A stretch of DNA of 64,000 nucleotides from Pararge aegeria (lineage: Eukaryota > Arthropoda > Insecta > Lepidoptera > Nymphalidae), in NCBI RefSeq assembly GCF_905163445.1, contig NC_053185.1, positions 10,868,001 to 10,932,000 of the forward strand. The letters run 5' to 3'. Positions 54,901 to 64,000 of this stretch are shown here, in pieces; position 1 is the first letter of the stretch; the number at the start of each line of letters is the position of its first letter. The notes below the pieces were generated by a model, which was not told where the DNA came from, ran no database searches, and was given only the letters and a program-made list of their open reading frames with translations. The position numbers were made by a program, and so were the translations under genes.

Positions 54901-57366
54901 ACTTTGCTTTTTCAATAATACACTCTTTTTCTTCTTCTTTCTCTGATTTCACTTCCTTGTTTTCATCTTCTGACTTGGAATCTCTGTCTGAATCTGAATC
55001 TGACACTGAACTCTCATTACCAGTGTCAGTGTGGGAATGTTCACCTGAACAAACATTTATGATTTAAAATTATTATTCAATCCCCAATTGAATTTCCCAA
55101 TAGATTTTTTATTTTATTAAAATCTAAACTTTAAACAATTATTCTGCAATTTATGAGTTGCATATTGCCTATTAGAAACTATAATCAAATTATACAAAGG
55201 TAAATCAATCAACTTGAAAATCATAGATATCTAAGGCTGATATAGTGATAGTGCTTTAAGTTTCCTCAGCCAAAGTTATCAAAACAAGACAGATACATAA
55301 CTTTGATTTGGTAAGCAACAACATTCCATCTTAAATCTAGAAATCTGTGATAACTAATTCCTGAAACCCATCTTATAAGACTAATAGTTTGACACAATAT
55401 TTCCACCCAAATAAAATATTAATGATGCTTAGTAACTACCTACCTACAATATGAACAAGTGCATACGATACTTAATTACATATTGTGTACCTACTATTAC
55501 AGTAGAGAGCCCATGGTTGGATCCCAGGTTCAAAAGCTTTTTCATAATATTGGCACACTTCACCATCTCAAACATCTCAGACAAACATGGTATGCTATTA
55601 TCCTCTTTCTAACAGATATTGTAAATTTAAAAAGACTCACCTTCCTCCGGTTCTGAGTGTAGGGAGTCGCTTTTCATTTCTACATCACTTGCATCAGAGA
55701 CAGTTACAACTGATTCACCATAATTTGGCGAGTGTTGAGTTTTATTCTTTTTGGTTGATACTGCTTGAGGGGAAACTGATCGCTTCCTGCCACGACGTCG
55801 GCGCTCTTCCCGTCTGGCCTCAAGCTCAACTCTGGATTCATGTTTTCTTTTGACCATTTCTCGTTCTGTAAGAAGAAAATTTATGGGTAATACAATTTAT
55901 TTCAATAACATTATTATAGATACCTAAGTGGATTGCAGCACCAGCTCATTTCATATAGAAGGTTAAAATTTATATTAGTTAGGTAGAAAATTTATTAAGG
56001 CTGCCCATACACAGTAACAATTATTGACAATATTATTTTCCAAAACTTAATTTCTTCAATATGCTGAATATTGCCAGGAGCCTAAGAATTAAGCCATTTC
56101 AAAAATAAACTTTGTTATCTTACCTGCTTCTAATAATCTCTTTCTTCTCTCTTGTTGATGTTTATCTAACGTTGAATTTCGTTCTGAATTTCTGTCCCTT
56201 TCCCTTTCATTATGTGCAGCTTTCTTGGTATCCCTATTTTCATATTCAGATTGTTTTTTTCCTGGTTCCTGATTTAGAAGTTCTTTAGATATTCTTTTAC
56301 TTAGTAACCTACTTCTAAGATCTTCTAGTTCCTTATCACCGGATGTTTTATCTCTATTTTCCTTTTCATTAGTTTGATTACTTCTACCTTCCTCAGATAA
56401 CAATCGTAATCTTGTTTCTATTCTTTCAGTTTCTATTCGCTTTCGTTCAGGCTCTGAATATTTATACTGGCGATCTCGACTTACATACATTTCACGTTCT
56501 CTTTGAACATCTTTTTCCTTATAAACTTCCTTTTCTCTATAAACTTCTTTAGGTCTCCCACTTTCCCTGAAGGCAGTATTATCTCTGTACATTTCACGTT
56601 CTCTATAATGTTCCCTTTCCCTATAGGGGTCCTTTTCTCTGTACACATCTTTTTCTCTGTACATTTCCTTTTCCCTAACATCTCTCTCTCTGTACATTTC
56701 TTTCTCCCGCACATCTTTTTCCCTGTACAGTTCTTTTTCTCGATAGTATTGTTTATCTCTATAATAATCTTTTGGCATTTCTTCACGTTCTAAATTTTTA
56801 TTAAACTCACGTTTCGGTTTATCAGACTTATCGCGTTCCCTGTTAAAAAAATAATTATTTTGTTGTACATCCCCAGAGCAATGACTCAGACCTTAAATAA
56901 CATAACAAATATTAATAAAATTATATGTGAATTGACTAGACTATGGTTTTAACTTGGGTTATTATACCTATTTAAAGTTTAACTGACCTGTAAAGATGTT
57001 TCTTTTCCTTTCGAGCAGTTTCCTTGTATCTGTCTTTTGCAGCACGCTTATGACCTCTTTTGTCACGATGAGCACGAATCACGGCTTGCGGTGGTTTAAT
57101 AACAAGGGAATCCGCATTGTCACGATCTTCATCAGATAAACTATTTCAAGAAAGATGAAAATTTTACTACAAAGTGTGTACCTACTTACAATGCGCATTA
57201 GCTGGATCAATATAAAATTATAACCTGTCTATTGGTCAAACAACAAGTATATCACAATTATCAATAAGAGCAGCCAGATCAATTTATACCTGAAATCCAT
57301 TTCGTCTTGAACAGGACTACGTGCTAATTCACCATCTTCACTTTGATCATCTTCGTAATTACTCAT
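39988..57366 (-). CDS. CDK11: Cyclin-dependent kinase 11 (PITSLRE kinase)
   Basis: Nuclear Ser/Thr kinase that works with L-type cyclins in pre-mRNA splicing, transcription and mitosis. Twelve exons on the reverse strand: 57366-57290, 57140-56988, 56839-56124, 55865-55641, 55044-54834, 53815-53641, 53395-53213, 42194-42050, 41604-41483, 40838-40614, 40528-40310 and 40194-39988 (stop TAA). They give 885 aa with consistent phases. The N-terminal half is charged: DSLVIKPPQ (conserved in CDK11), a YREK/YRER repeat run, acidic and RS-like segments. The kinase domain starts after LPPYFPALQGCRSVEEFQCL and shows EEGTYGVVY (P-loop), ALK with Lys about 556, PITSLRE (568-574), HRDLKTSN (652-659), DFG (672-674) and TLWYRAPELLL. 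The end MFPTWPAKSE...APGFSLKF is the family signature tail. A roughly 11-kb intron (42195-53212) lies just after the PITSLRE helix. All catalytic residues are present. Confidence 0.96.
41262..41330 (-). mobile_element. Possible SINE head fragment in CDK11 intron 9
   Basis: The reverse strand has 'gttagtgaatcgttggtctt' and 'gcgttcgatccccg', similar to box A and box B of a tRNA-derived SINE. The copy is short and its body is not recognised. Confidence 0.4.
41724..41990 (+). mobile_element. Interspersed repeat family A in CDK11 intron 8
   Basis: 'cttcaggccggaacacagca', 'atgctgcgttgcggcagata' and 'cccagacgggctgtcac' match the other family A copies. It is antisense to CDK11. Confidence 0.55.
42416..42492. 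repeat. Perfect 34-bp inverted repeat
   Basis: Arms 42416-42449 and 42459-42492 are exact reverse complements separated by a 9-nt spacer. The arms begin 'ataggttatgcatcattaaa'. Further TA-rich palindromic sequence follows to 42520. It lies just inside the long CDK11 intron, about 220 bp from exon 8. Confidence 0.95.
42840..43020 (+). mobile_element. Interspersed repeat family E copy
   Basis: Shares 'gatctgtgctactactacca' and 'tctactgcgatcacc' with 7700-7930. Ends near 'ggactgttataagcgttg'. Confidence 0.55.
45929..45992. repeat. AT-rich hairpin in CDK11 intron
   Basis: 'atcttaaagtgtattatatg' at the left is an imperfect reverse complement of 'attataatactactttaaga' at the right, with an ACT/TAC triplet run between them. 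Confidence 0.6.
46453..46490. repeat. Near-perfect 38-bp palindrome
   Basis: Reads the same on both strands except for one mismatched base pair of positions. TATATAAATG at one end mirrors CATTTATATA at the other. Confidence 0.75.
47670..47790 (-). mobile_element. Diverged RTE relic
   Basis: 'ctagttcttctatgatctcc', 'atttctgattttatcacgta' and 'gagatactc' align with 33430-33490, which codes for the C-terminal RTE segment. Coding frame is lost. Confidence 0.55.
49205..49470 (-). mobile_element. Diverged RTE 3' relic
   Basis: 'acgcccactgcacgacatat', 'agttggaggtctaccatcgc', 'gtcgccactgcagcaccatg' and 'gccaattgccagtttaactt' follow the same order as 33185-33420. Many substitutions and no open frame. 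Confidence 0.65.
50340..50600 (+). mobile_element. Reverse transcriptase relic, opposite orientation
   Basis: A short plus-strand stretch at about 50412-50450 reads LFIDHEKAFDRIKHQ, the first catalytic block of RTE/Jockey-type reverse transcriptases ('FIDYEKAFD'). It is followed by stops and frame loss. Similar eroded DNA may extend to about 50960. Confidence 0.55.
53903..54095 (+). mobile_element. Partial SINE copy in CDK11 intron 5
   Basis: 'attgtgaggaaacctgcatg', 'cctgagatttagttatccat', 'aatgttttcaaag' and 'tcatgccctgtagtgggtca' are the forward body of the family at 29579-29905. Confidence 0.7.
54363..54790 (-). mobile_element. Interspersed repeat family C in CDK11 intron 5
   Basis: Opens 'actagctaatgcccgcgact' and closes 'tttataatattagtaggga', the reversed ends of the 16460-16665 copy. 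A truncated edge of the same family lies at about 58350-58385 in SNX29 intron 1. Confidence 0.6.
56470..56790 (-). repeat. YRE(K/R) tandem repeat region inside CDK11 exon 3
   Basis: On the reverse strand about 15 short units of the type [MVEP]YRE[KR][ED] follow each other (e.g. EKEMYREKDVYREKD) between roughly residues 95 and 200. The DNA repeats 'tacagagaaaaagatg' with variation. The segment is charged and probably helical or disordered, and it probably grew by repeat expansion. It is in frame and flanked by conserved parts. Confidence 0.85.
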
Positions 57367-58263
57367 GGTACAATTATTAGACAATTTCACCAATCACTTT
57401 CCTAAATTATATACAGTGACTATTTAAAGTTTCTGAATTTAGGTAGAAACAGAAGTTAAATAAAAAAAACACACGCACTAATTTTAAGTTTTTATAAACT
57501 AAAATCCATTCAATACCACTGTAAACTTTGAACAATGTACGCCATCTTGTTTTATCTTGTTTTATTGCGAAACCGGAAATCGTAGCCAGAAATCCACAGA
57601 CTAGAAAATAAGAAATACGACTGGCAACACAGGTCCCCAACTCGCGTGGCTACTGTGTTTTTCTCGCTCGGACATTATGTGCTGTCAGAAAAACTTGTGT
57701 CCTTATTTTGGGGGTAAAAAAAATTCTTGCCGAAAGTTATATAAAATAAATATAAGAGAAAAAAAGTATTGAAAACAATATTAATATAAGATAAGGTATT
57801 CGAATCGAAGCCGTTTAGGAGGAGTTCAGTGCCATACACACGCACAAAAGAAGTTAAAAAAAAAGCGGGATTCAATTTGTTCACTGCTTTGGCTGGCTAT
57901 TCTGGCTGGCCTATGCGGAACATAACCACACACTTTCTATTTTATATATATAGATAGATAGATTTATGGTTTTTGCGATGAATTCGCGGCAATATTATGG
58001 AGGGAGTCCGGAGTCTGGAGCCCGCATTACATTACAGCATAAACATTACAGCATAAGACCGCAGAAGACATAAGTGTCAAATTTAGCTGTCAGTAGATAT
58101 TTGTCACTTGTCAGTTGTCAGTATCAGAAAATCCTTGACTGTGAATTAGTGAATAAAAATAATTTTATATATTTATTTAATTACGTTTAAGCCGTATTGT
58201 GTTAATTTTACTGATTTTAAGGTAATCGTGTAAAGAAAATATAAAATAATCCACTGATGAATA
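57367..58263. promoter_or_regulatory. Divergent intergenic region between CDK11 and SNX29
   Basis: The two start codons face away from each other 897 bp apart, so this segment must hold both promoters and 5' UTRs. An ETS-like 'accggaaat' lies at about 57570. No TATA box at a fixed distance can be assigned. Shared regulation is an inference from the arrangement. Confidence 0.6.
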
Positions 58264-61200
58264 ATGGTAAGTAAGTAAGTTGTGTATTGAATCAAATTGG
58301 AGTGATCGAAAGTCGCCAAGAAAACAATTCACAAATTTTTGTATAAACACTAGCTGGAGCCGCAATTTCGTCCGAGTGTAATATTTGCTCTCCAACACAG
58401 AAACCATACAATTTTCAGAGACAATTGACAACTGTTATAATCACATTGCTACAGGAAAATAAGTCAATCATGCTTTGCCTTCAATAATATTATAGTAGAA
58501 CAAGATTGCATGCAACAAATACTTTATAAAACTTGTGTTATAATAAATTGTTATTATTTCAGAATAGTAAATTACTGAATACTATAGCTAACGTTATAGA
58601 CAACAAAGATGAAGTAAAAAAGCGAATAGAAAGTGGCAAAAACGCACTCCGCGATTTGCAAATTTGTGTTGATAATTGCCAAAGTCGTTTTGGAGGAAAA
58701 TCTGAACTGGCTACAGAAGATGACATAAGGTTTAATTATTATTATTTATTTATTTCTTGTCTTTTGTTTAAAAGGTAAGGCTCATAACATAGAATTTCTA
58801 ATTCTCATGCTTCACATTAATGATGGTTTTTTATTTGATTAACCTACCAGATCCCGCTGACCTTTGTGTTTAGGGCGGATGATAAGTGAAAATACACATT
58901 ACAGGATTGGGATCAGGGTCTATGTAGATCAGAGAGATTTGTCTAGTTGGACAACATGAAGTGAGACAAGTAGTTGTTTAATTTGAGCTGCATGACTTCT
59001 ACACTGAGTGGCAAATTTATGATGTAAATTATTGAAAAAGTACCTCATCAGTACAGTCATCATGATCATGTTTTTAATTCAAAATTATTTGGTGATGATC
59101 AGGAATAGATTAATAATAATTATGATAAGGTATTCTGATGAGGCAAACTAAAATGTTTTATAAATTTCTGGCTTTATACTTAGGAGTGCCTGATTTTTCT
59201 AAAATGTAATGTGACATGAAATGTTTTAGTAATATTTATTTACAGAATAGTAAATTTATGTGAAAAATGGGAAAAAATCCTCAGTCATGGACTAAAGACA
59301 AATCTTTCGAATTCAACTTTACAAAATTTTGTGTCTGCTGGTCTTAGCTTTACCTTTAACATAGTTAACATTGGTAAGTTTTTTATTTTTAATATTTGTT
59401 AAATATTAAAGTCTTTTATTAAAGTATAGCTTGCCTGTCTTTATATGTAACCAATCTTTTTGTTATTGGTACTTTTTAATCTAAATTGTAATGTCAAGTA
59501 TTAGTCCATCAGACAGGTTATAAATCATATTTAGTATAAATGCTCATATATTGTAGGCAATTCATTATGGAGCTACAGTTGTCTACATTTAACAAAACAC
59601 GAAAAAGAGAGGTTCAAAATCCTTTCCCATATAAACACTCCATTAGGGTACTTCAGAGCATTCCTTCGAGCCTCACTGAATGAAAGATCAATGGAAAGGT
59701 AAGTCCACTTTAAGTTACTACTTTTGATATTCTACCTACAGAGGTACGTTTATTAAATTTATTTTATTTTAAAAATCAGATACTTGCAAAGTTGGATATC
59801 CCATGGATTACTTGTAGAATATTATGATGAAGGGGCATTTCTCAGAAGTTTAGAATCAAGCTTACTTCCTGGTTTAGCTGCAGGTAATTTATCAAATAAA
59901 TTATTATGGTGTGCTATGGTGTCATAAGTGCAGGTTTTTTTTAATCCACATTGTTTTTGTGTTGTAGCATTATCAACTGTTTTGTTTGCGTTATCAATTG
60001 ACAGACCAGAACTGAACGAGTCACAACAGTTAAATTATGTAAATAAAGCAGAACTTGTGATACCACTGCCAACACCAGTAAAAACATCCACAAATTCTAA
60101 AAGAAAGCCCCTAAGACAGGTTATATCTTTTGATAAAGTTGAAAAAAATAATGACACAAAACTACAAAAATCTATTGAACCTGTAGAAAGTACAAGTGAA
60201 TTTTCTTGGAATAGTGCACCTGCAACATGTCTTAACTCTCCAGATGCAAAGGTTGTTGTAAAAACTGTTTCTGTAAGTGAACCAACAAGTTCTGATTGTA
60301 AAAGTGGCATAAGACACTTCTTCCCTGACAGTGTTAAATCCATTGATAGCCCTTTGCAAATACTTTCAAAATTGTCAGAAAGTGCCAAGGAAATATTTTC
60401 AAGTTCACAGAGCAGTATAGATAAGAATAATTTTGTTAAAGATGATTTGTCAGATCTGAGTGTAAATTGTATAAAGATATCAGAAAGTGATAGTGAAGAA
60501 GTTGCTGGCAGCATTGACGGAAGCACATCCTGCTTAGAACTGTGCTTTACAGAAGATGAACATGATGATAAGAGTCTTAATTCTGTTTTGGAAAATAGAG
60601 AGAAAGATTTCATGAATCTCCAATTAATGTATAACCAATTTGAAGCCACAAGTAAAGAGAAAATACACAAGTTAGAAAAAGTTGTATTAGATTTAAGCAA
60701 GTGAGTTTTATTAAATTTCAGTTTAATTCAATTTTTGTCTAGAAAATTATGTTACAACATTATTTATTATTTTCAGAGAGAATGACAGGTTAAAGGATCA
60801 ACTTAGAAGTTATATGTCAGCTGTAGAATTGGGTATTGCACTTAAAAGTAGCAATGGCCATGAGGAAGAAATTAATCAATATGAGAGAAAATTAGTGCAG
60901 GTAATAAAGCAAACATGCGCGAATATATTCAAATTACATTCAAAAATACATAGAATGTCACATTTACGGACTTGGTATGAACAAAAATTTAATTAAAATA
61001 ATACAAAAAAAAATTTAAGCAAACAAGTTCTATGGAAAAACAGCAATTAATTTTGTGGCGGACAGGAGACGTACGAGAAGAACTGTACCAAAAATTAGTA
61101 TTCAGTTGAAGAAATTTATAATTGGTTTTTATTTTAACAACTTTTTTTAGAAAAGCCTTTTTATAAGCTGTCCGTCCAGTTATTGTGTATTGTTCTGGCC

Positions 61201-63964
61201 TTAACAATAATGTAAACCTGTTAATTCTTTCTCGCTCAGTGATGGGTTCAAGGTTGCCAAGGCCCTTCGCTCTAAAACGTAGGCCTTTAAAAAATATTGG
61301 AGTTGTGTGGGAATAATAAATATCATAAGATTCTTTATAGATTATTATCTATATAGATTATTAGGTTATAGTTAGATATACTTGGTTTTAATAACATTGG
61401 ACATTGATTAGGATGAAAATATGCAAAGACCGTCAAACAGGGTTTTTCTTTTATAATATGTTTATTTATAGGTGGCGGAGATGCACGCTGAACTAATGGA
61501 ATTTAATCATCACTTACAAAAACGCTTGCAGGATTTAGAAAATTCTGGTTTAGAAATTTTAGAATTACCAGAATCCAATGTAAAAGCTCACATACCTAGT
61601 GCTTTTTTAGTTGGAAAAAAAACGCATTCGTATCATGTGTATCAGGTGCTGTATAATTGTTATTTATTCATTGATTTGTTTATTAAGTTAAGTTTTTATC
61701 ATTTTTTATTTACATCTTCCAGATATTTCTTAAAATAGGACAAGAAGAATGGAATGTGTATCATAGATACGCAAAATTCTACGAACTACACACACAACTC
61801 AAAAAATGTCATCCAGACATCACCAATTACAAATTTCCGCCAAAGAAAACACTGCGAAAACGGGTAAGTAATTATCCACTTAATGCGATAGTAATTTTGA
61901 AAAAGGCCTGTAATCATATCGTGATGTAATAAAATATCCATATGCAGATCCGTCAAGGAAACATTTAAAACATCACTTGTGTTAGTTATTAAAATTATTT
62001 AGACTCTTAGTAACTTGAATGACCTCGTCAGTGGCGCTAATCTAAATCGCTTAGCGGCACGTCTTTGTAGGTAGGGTGGTAACTAGCCACGCCCGAGGCT
62101 CTCCATTGGACCAGACCAGTGTAAATTGTTTTTAAAAACATCATAAAGGTAATAAAACTTAAAATTTTGTTAAAAAATGATAGGTATACACAGTTTCAAC
62201 AAAACACCATGACTAGCCATGACATTGGTCATGTTGGTTTTGTAGAAATTATGTCAATACACTACATACTCATCAAACGTTGACACTTTAATATCGATTT
62301 AGCACTCTCAAGCTATATTACCAGTGGCGTGCACCCGGTTTCTTACGGTAGGGTATGCATACAGCAGGAAAATTGCATAAAACGGCAAAAATCCTCCTGC
62401 TATACGAGATATATATAAATTTTAGGGTATGCAGTGCTTTTGTGCATATATGAAGTGCACGCCACTGTATATGACTATAGTATCTTAAGGCCGTATCTTT
62501 ATATTCCTTATTCATTGCAAAAATGCATTGAGCCTACATGAAAAGAATAAATTTTTAATTGTTTGCTCTATAAAAACTTTTGAAACGTCAAGTCTGTCTG
62601 TTGGTTGTGTGTCTACCGAGAAGAACCCGACAAGAAACTCCGCAGTTGCTCTTTTCTATCATTAACAATTAACATTATGACGGCCGATTGGCGTAGTGGG
62701 CAGCGACCCTGCTTTCTAAGTCCAAGGCCGTGGGTTCGATTGCCACAACCGGAAAATGTTTGTGTGATGAACATGAATGATTTTCAGTGTCTGGGTGTTT
62801 ATAAGTATAAATATTATAAGTATTTATGTATATTATTCTGCAGTCATCTTAGTACTCCTAACACAAGCTAAAGCTTACTTTGGGGCTAGATTGCGATTTG
62901 TGTATTGTCGTATTATATTTGTTTTATAAAGTTTTAACTTTAATTTTTTTCAATCTTGTGTGAGATGAAAGCGGAGCCGGATGCTGCCAAGTCAAGTCAT
63001 TGAGAAATTCATTAATTGTACATAACTTATAAGGGCAAGAACTACTTTCATCCCTACTTCCCGTTAGTTGACTTTGGTCTGTGGGCCCTTTACAGGACGC
63101 CCAGCTGGTTGAACAGCGCCGCGCCGCGTTGCAGGCATACTTGCGACACGTGTTGCTCGTGCTGCCCGAGTTGCGCAACTGCACAACCAGGGCGCAGCTT
63201 GTCACGTTGCTGCCGTTCTTCGGGTAACGTATCAGTTGATAAACGACTAAGACACCGGGAGGTGCATCGTTCGAGTCCATGTAGGACTGCATTGTATGGA
63301 AAATGCACCCGTATTTATATCAAAATACCCACCAACTAAATGTCATGAACACAAGTTTAATTTTTTACCCACTTTATAAAATTACCGTAACACAGTTTAA
63401 AATATTCGTTTGCAATTATTTCCAATAGGCCTACTTTAAACAATCCCGCTCGGAGAAGACCGCCGGAGAGCTGGTGCTAACCGCTTTCAGCATTGTCAAT
63501 GCTGAATGCATGTGTTGCACAATCTGAGACATCTCCAATATAAGTAATTTATTGTAAAATTGTATCCAATTTCCTTTCAATGAATTACTTATTTTATGTA
63601 GTCTAGTATATGACTATAATAATAAAGAAATCTAGATTTCATTACTTTTAAGAGATAAAGAAGCAGCTTGAACGAGACATGGCTGGTTTTTTTAAAGAAT
63701 GTTTTTCGTGGGATACATTTTGTCCCGGACAAATACACAGTTCCAGAGCGAAAGCGTATTCACCTCAATACTGCTAAACCTTTTCACGCCTATGAATTTC
63801 TAACCTACTACGTTTACGTTAGAGCACGGGAGCGAAACCGCGTACAAATCTAATGAATAATATCTTGTTTCAGAATGTCGTCTACCACCAAAGACAATGG
63901 CGCAAGTCATACACTAACTCGTCAACAATCCAACGACTCTGTGTCAACGTTTAATGCACTGTGA
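58264..63964 (+). CDS. SNX29: Sorting nexin 29-like RUN and PX domain protein
   Basis: Phosphoinositide-binding trafficking protein with an N-terminal RUN domain (a small-GTPase effector fold), a middle coiled coil and a C-terminal PX domain. Eleven exons: 58264-58266, 58563-58729, 59246-59373, 59557-59698, 59780-59883, 59968-60700, 60777-60900, 61472-61645, 61723-61863, 63096-63223 and 63874-63964 (stop TGA). They give 644 aa with all phases consistent. RUN spans about residues 5-200 (CQSRFGG, RAFLRASLNERSMERYL, LLPGLAAALSTVLFALSID). A Ser/Asp-rich linker follows, then coiled coil (about 395-500, with VAEMHAELMEFN conserved in SNX29). The PX domain (about 508-614) has FLVGKKTHSYHVYQ, YHRYAKFYELH, FPPKK and LVTLLPFF. 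Shorter than vertebrate SNX29, mostly in the linker. The first coding exon is the ATG alone. Confidence 0.93.
62560..63050 (-). mobile_element. Jockey-like 3' fragment split by a SINE, in SNX29 intron 9
   Basis: 62560-62672 ('ttttgaaacgtcaagtctgt', 'agttgctcttttctatcatt') and 62936-63050 match 25560-25770 in the same order. On the reverse strand the second part encodes TINEFLND and WQHPAPLSSHTR, matching the C-terminus of the RT fragment at 25710-26630. The two halves are separated by the SINE at about 62686-62935. Confidence 0.8.
62686..62935 (+). mobile_element. tRNA-derived SINE inserted into the Jockey-like fragment
   Basis: The best-preserved head of the family: 'attggcgtagtgggcagcga' (box A) and 'gtgggttcgattgcc' (box B). 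Next come 'ggaaaatgtttgtgtgatga', the 'cacaagctaaagcttacttt' block and 'gctagattgcgatttgtg'. Confidence 0.8.
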
Positions 63965-64000
63965 TTTTAGGACTCATAAAAGGTGCTAATTATGTTGTAC

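Noticed and set aside
56503..56793. Phe-rich plus-strand open frame
   Set aside because: Antisense of the CDK11 YREK repeats; repeated codons keep the opposite strand open.
60035..60700. Long reverse-strand open frame of 221 codons
   Set aside because: Lies fully antisense to SNX29 exon 6, which fits the RUN-linker frame with good splice sites. Low-complexity serine/acidic codons explain the open antisense frame.
62686..62760. Possible tRNA gene
   Set aside because: Box A- and box B-like motifs are present but a cloverleaf cannot be closed, and the sequence runs on into a SINE body with other copies in the window.

Overview
The window looks like nuclear DNA from a moth or butterfly (Lepidoptera). 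It has AT-rich introns and intergenic DNA, GT-AG introns at nearly every coding junction, insect-type gene families (a multidomain Cht10-type chitinase and others), and many interspersed repeats: RTE- and Jockey-type non-LTR relics, tRNA-headed SINEs and small hairpins. The species cannot be named from sequence alone. I rebuilt exon chains by hand from reading frame, splice sites and protein-family similarity. Five genes are complete and one is cut by the left edge. In every chain the exon phases add up without a frameshift.

Layout. (1) 409-13009, plus strand: the C-terminal part of a group II chitinase (Cht10 type), 28 exons, about 1,760 residues. It reads Thr/Pro-rich linkers and four CBM14 chitin-binding domains, then GH18, GH18, CBM14 and a last GH18 that has lost its catalytic residues. 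(2) 15775-19086, plus: an alpha/beta hydrolase of the SERHL/kraken type, 3 exons, 332 aa. (3) 19963-22366, minus: TRMT10A-type tRNA m1G9 methyltransferase, 4 exons, 305 aa, convergent with (2). (4) 22545-26915: a non-LTR retroelement zone with an intact stand-alone ORF1 (462 codons, or 444 from the preferred start) and a separate 5'-truncated reverse transcriptase, both minus. (5) 27448-33983, plus: argininosuccinate lyase, 8 exons, 471 aa, all signature motifs intact, introns full of SINE and LINE pieces. (6) 34.0-40.0 kb: gene-free, with a minisatellite and a Ty3/gypsy-type pol relic. (7) 39988-57366, minus: the kinase CDK11 (PITSLRE), 12 coding exons, 885 aa, with an 11-kb intron inside the kinase domain. 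(8) 58264-63964, plus: SNX29-type RUN/coiled-coil/PX protein, 11 exons, 644 aa, sharing a ~0.9 kb divergent intergenic region with CDK11.

The genes do not form a pathway: they act in cuticle chitin turnover, tRNA modification, arginine metabolism, splicing/transcription kinase signalling and endosomal membrane trafficking. I found no convincing novel multi-gene system, CRISPR array, operon or RNA gene. The more notable points are the pseudo-enzymatic terminal GH18 domain, an intact ORF1-only retroelement unit next to TRMT10A, perfect hairpins in the CDK11 intron and between convergent genes, a head-to-head SINE palindrome in a Cht10 intron, and two genes whose first coding exon is only one or two codons.
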